The notes under the pieces are model-generated. The model was not told where the DNA came from, did no database searches, and saw nothing but the letters and a program-made list of their open reading frames with translations. A stretch of 6,303 nucleotides of DNA from Thiolapillus brandeum. Its GTDB lineage: Bacteria > Pseudomonadota > Gammaproteobacteria > Chromatiales > Chromatiaceae. This document shows positions 6,275 to 6,303 of the stretch, one piece after another. Where the stretch lies: contig DRLF01000409.1 in assembly GCA_011051425.1 (NCBI GenBank), positions 1-6,303 on the forward strand. The letters run 5' to 3'. Numbering within the stretch: the first letter of the stretch is position 1; each line of letters begins with the position of its first letter. Made by a program: the position numbers and the translations under genes.

Positions 6275-6303
6275 CTATTTCCAGCCGGACATGCCGCTCA
6301 TGC
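6275..6303 (-). CDS. Possible last codons of an upstream minus-strand gene
   Basis: One minus-strand frame reads MSGMSGWK then TAG at 6277-6275, open from the window edge. Nine codons cannot establish a gene; it is listed only because a gene end here would explain why the intergenic dyads begin immediately afterwards. The next sequence to the right would settle it. Confidence 0.22.

Noticed and set aside
1..6303. CRISPR array, tRNA/rRNA genes or mobile elements
   Set aside because: No regularly spaced direct repeats, no cloverleaf-like or rRNA sequence and no transposase or integrase coding were seen; nearly all sequence is accounted for by the operon.

Overview
The window is a compact gene cluster read entirely from the minus strand. 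In transcription order (high to low coordinate) it encodes: a secreted pentaheme cytochrome c (6156-5365), a Tat-exported molybdopterin oxidoreductase of the DMSO reductase family (5347-2771), its four-cluster iron-sulfur beta subunit (2748-2083), a TorD/DmsD-type chaperone (2086-1316), a small secreted monoheme cytochrome c (1289-909), and a cytoplasmic polyferredoxin-like protein that runs off the left edge (892-1). Junctions are 17 nt, 22 nt, a 4-nt ATGA overlap, 26 nt and 16 nt, so the six genes almost certainly form one operon.

The organism is most likely a Gram-negative bacterium, probably a proteobacterium with anaerobic or chemolithotrophic respiration. Reasons are the Sec and Tat signal peptides feeding a periplasm, the c-type cytochromes, the Shine-Dalgarno style and the moderately GC-rich composition. 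I cannot name a genus.

How the genes fit together (inference): the chaperone binds the catalytic subunit while molybdenum cofactor and FeS clusters are inserted. The alpha-beta pair is then exported by Tat, with beta lacking its own signal and travelling with alpha. In the periplasm the enzyme exchanges electrons with the multiheme and/or monoheme cytochrome. No DmsC- or NrfD-like membrane anchor lies between or beside alpha and beta within the window. This differs from the classical DmsABC layout and suggests a soluble periplasmic enzyme wired through cytochromes. The substrate and the direction (reductase or dehydrogenase) cannot be read from the sequence. Alpha and beta resemble DmsA/DmsB most closely, but alpha carries His where DmsA has the third Cys of its N-terminal FeS motif.

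The 147 nt upstream of the first gene hold three inverted repeats, probably regulatory or leader structures, and possibly the last codons of another minus-strand gene. I saw no tRNA, rRNA, CRISPR array, insertion sequence or obvious terminator.
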